Part shown: in pieces, positions 5,690 to 6,620 of the stretch
Layout: the number at the start of each line of letters is the position of its first letter
Position numbering within the stretch: position 1 is the stretch's first letter
Assembly (NCBI GenBank): GCA_023249715.1
Contig: JAHFCA010000085.1
Location: forward strand, 1-6,620
Direction of reading: 5' to 3'
Length of the DNA stretch: 6,620 nt
Origin: Elusimicrobiota bacterium
GTDB lineage: Bacteria; Elusimicrobiota; Elusimicrobia; 2-02-FULL-39-32
Position numbers and translations under genes: made by a program
The notes under the pieces: generated by a model
Told to the model about the DNA's origin: nothing
What the model saw: the letters and a program-made list of their open reading frames with translations, nothing else
Database searches by the model: none

Positions 5690-6620
5690 TCTCTTTTCAG
5701 GGTAGGAAAGAGAAGGACGTCGCGAACAGATTTTTTCCCGGTTAAAAGCATAATCAGGCGGTCGACGCCGATTCCTAATCCGCCGGCGGGAGGCATTCCA
5801 TATTCTAATGCGGCAATAAACGCTTCATCCAGTCCCATGCCTTCCGCTTCTTTGTCGGAGTTTTCCCCTTTAGCAGGCGCGGTGCGCGATTGTTTATATT
5901 TTTCTAGTCTAGACTTTTGTTCGATAGGGTCGTTCAATTCGGAATAAGCGTTGGCGATCTCTTCCCCACCAACATAGAGCTCAAACCTTTCGGCAATGTG
6001 CGGGTTTCCTTCTTTACATTTGGCCAGGGGAGAAAATTCCGCGGGAAACTCCGTGACAAATGTGGGAGTTTGCAGGTGGGACGCGATTTTTTCATCGAAT
6101 ATGTGATCAAAAACTTTATGTTCTAAAATATTTCCACCAGCATGTTTTTTGTGCAGATCCGCCCAGTTTTGTGTTTGAACAAATTGGGCTTCTTCCTCTC
6201 CCACATAGTGTTTAAAAAGTTCAGCCATGCTCCTTCTTTGGAAGGGCAGCGCAATTTGGTCCAAAAATGGAGAGGCCACTGCTTTGGCCGCCCCATGAAT
6301 TAAAATTTCCGTAAGCGTCATCATGCTTTCGATATTGCCAAAAGCCTGGTACGCTTCCAAGATCGTAAATTCCGGATTGTGGAGCGCATCGATTCCTTCA
6401 TTCCGGAACACCCGGCCAATTTCAAAAACTTTTTCAAAGCCTCCCACAAGACACCGTTTTAAATAAAGTTCGGGGGCTACTCGCAAATAAAATTTTTGCC
6501 CTAAAGCGTTGTGGTACGTTTCAAAGGGACGGGCTACCGCTCCCCCGGGAATGGACTGCATTATGGGGGTTTCTACCTCTATATACCCTTCCTTATATAG
6601 GAGACTGCGGAGCGCTTGAA
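5674..6620 (-). CDS. lysS: Lysyl-tRNA synthetase, class II (5' end beyond the window)
   Basis: The frame is open from the right edge to a TAG at 5674-5676, giving 314 complete codons of the C-terminal catalytic part. The real start and the N-terminal OB-fold anticodon-binding domain lie outside the window. The enzyme charges tRNA-Lys with lysine using ATP in the cytoplasm. In fragment numbering, EGYIEVETPIMQSIPGGA (about 10-27) is motif 1 and its surroundings. FEIGRVFRNEG (65-75) followed by HNPEFTILEAY (80-90) is motif 2. EFPAEFSPLAK (190-200) and EIANAYSELNDP (220-231) are LysRS-typical, and GLGIGVDRL (280-288) with R287 is motif 3. SVRDVLLFPTLK is the usual C-terminal region. The tail REGTAP goes a little past it, and its last four residues are encoded by one arm of the palindrome at 5662-5689. 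A methionine at 6559-6561 lies inside motif 1 and is not the start. The permease start follows 21 bp after the stop. Confidence 0.97.
   Translation of the reverse strand, partial: QALRSLLYKEGYIEVETPIMQSIPGGAVARPFETYHNALGQKFYLRVAPELYLKRCLVGGFEKVFEIGRVFRNEGIDALHNPEFTILEAYQAFGNIESMMTLTEILIHGAAKAVASPFLDQIALPFQRRSMAELFKHYVGEEEAQFVQTQNWADLHKKHAGGNILEHKVFDHIFDEKIASHLQTPTFVTEFPAEFSPLAKCKEGNPHIAERFELYVGGEEIANAYSELNDPIEQKSRLEKYKQSRTAPAKGENSDKEAEGMGLDEAFIAALEYGMPPAGGLGIGVDRLIMLLTGKKSVRDVLLFPTLKREGTAP

Noticed and set aside
6559..6561. Internal ATG as the start of lysS
   Set aside because: The same frame continues upstream to the window edge with conserved LysRS sequence (GYIEVETPI), so the methionine is internal and the gene is truncated by the window.

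Overview
The window is a compact stretch of bacterial chromosome with moderate, slightly A+T-leaning base composition. Every recognisable gene is on the minus strand, so transcription runs from right to left. In that order it holds the 3' part of lysS (class II lysyl-tRNA synthetase, cut by the right edge), a LolC/LolE-type permease gene, lolD, an ilvE-type class IV aminotransferase gene, clpC, and the first 53 codons of an unrecognised membrane-anchored protein cut by the left edge. There is no rRNA, tRNA, CRISPR array, transposase or phage gene, and no gene-free stretch longer than about 120 bases.

The organism is most likely a diderm (outer-membrane) bacterium, because a lipoprotein-release ABC system (LolCDE type) is present. 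A single LolC/E-like permease gene beside lolD, together with a ClpC carrying a UVR segment (rather than only a ClpA/ClpB-type protein), fits several less-studied diderm phyla. Omnitrophota or Elusimicrobiota are my guesses from general resemblance. The sequence alone does not settle the phylum.

Layout: lysS, lolC/E, lolD and ilvE are packed tightly (21 bp gap, 20 bp overlap, 18 bp gap) and probably form one transcription unit. It ends at a strong inverted repeat directly after the ilvE stop. The 116 bp between ilvE and clpC holds that hairpin and then a very good sigma-70-type promoter with an extended -10 element and a clear ribosome binding site, so clpC is probably transcribed on its own. 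After clpC, 45 bp separate it from the left-edge membrane protein gene.

Functionally these are housekeeping genes: tRNA charging, lipoprotein sorting to the outer membrane, branched-chain amino acid transamination and protein quality control. The least ordinary feature is a pair of related palindromes sharing the core GACAGCGC/GCGCTGTC. One is a perfect 28 bp palindrome that contains the lysS stop codon at its centre and lies 9 bp before the permease start codon. The other follows ilvE. They look like members of a dispersed REP/MITE-like repeat family. I see no convincing undescribed multi-gene system here.
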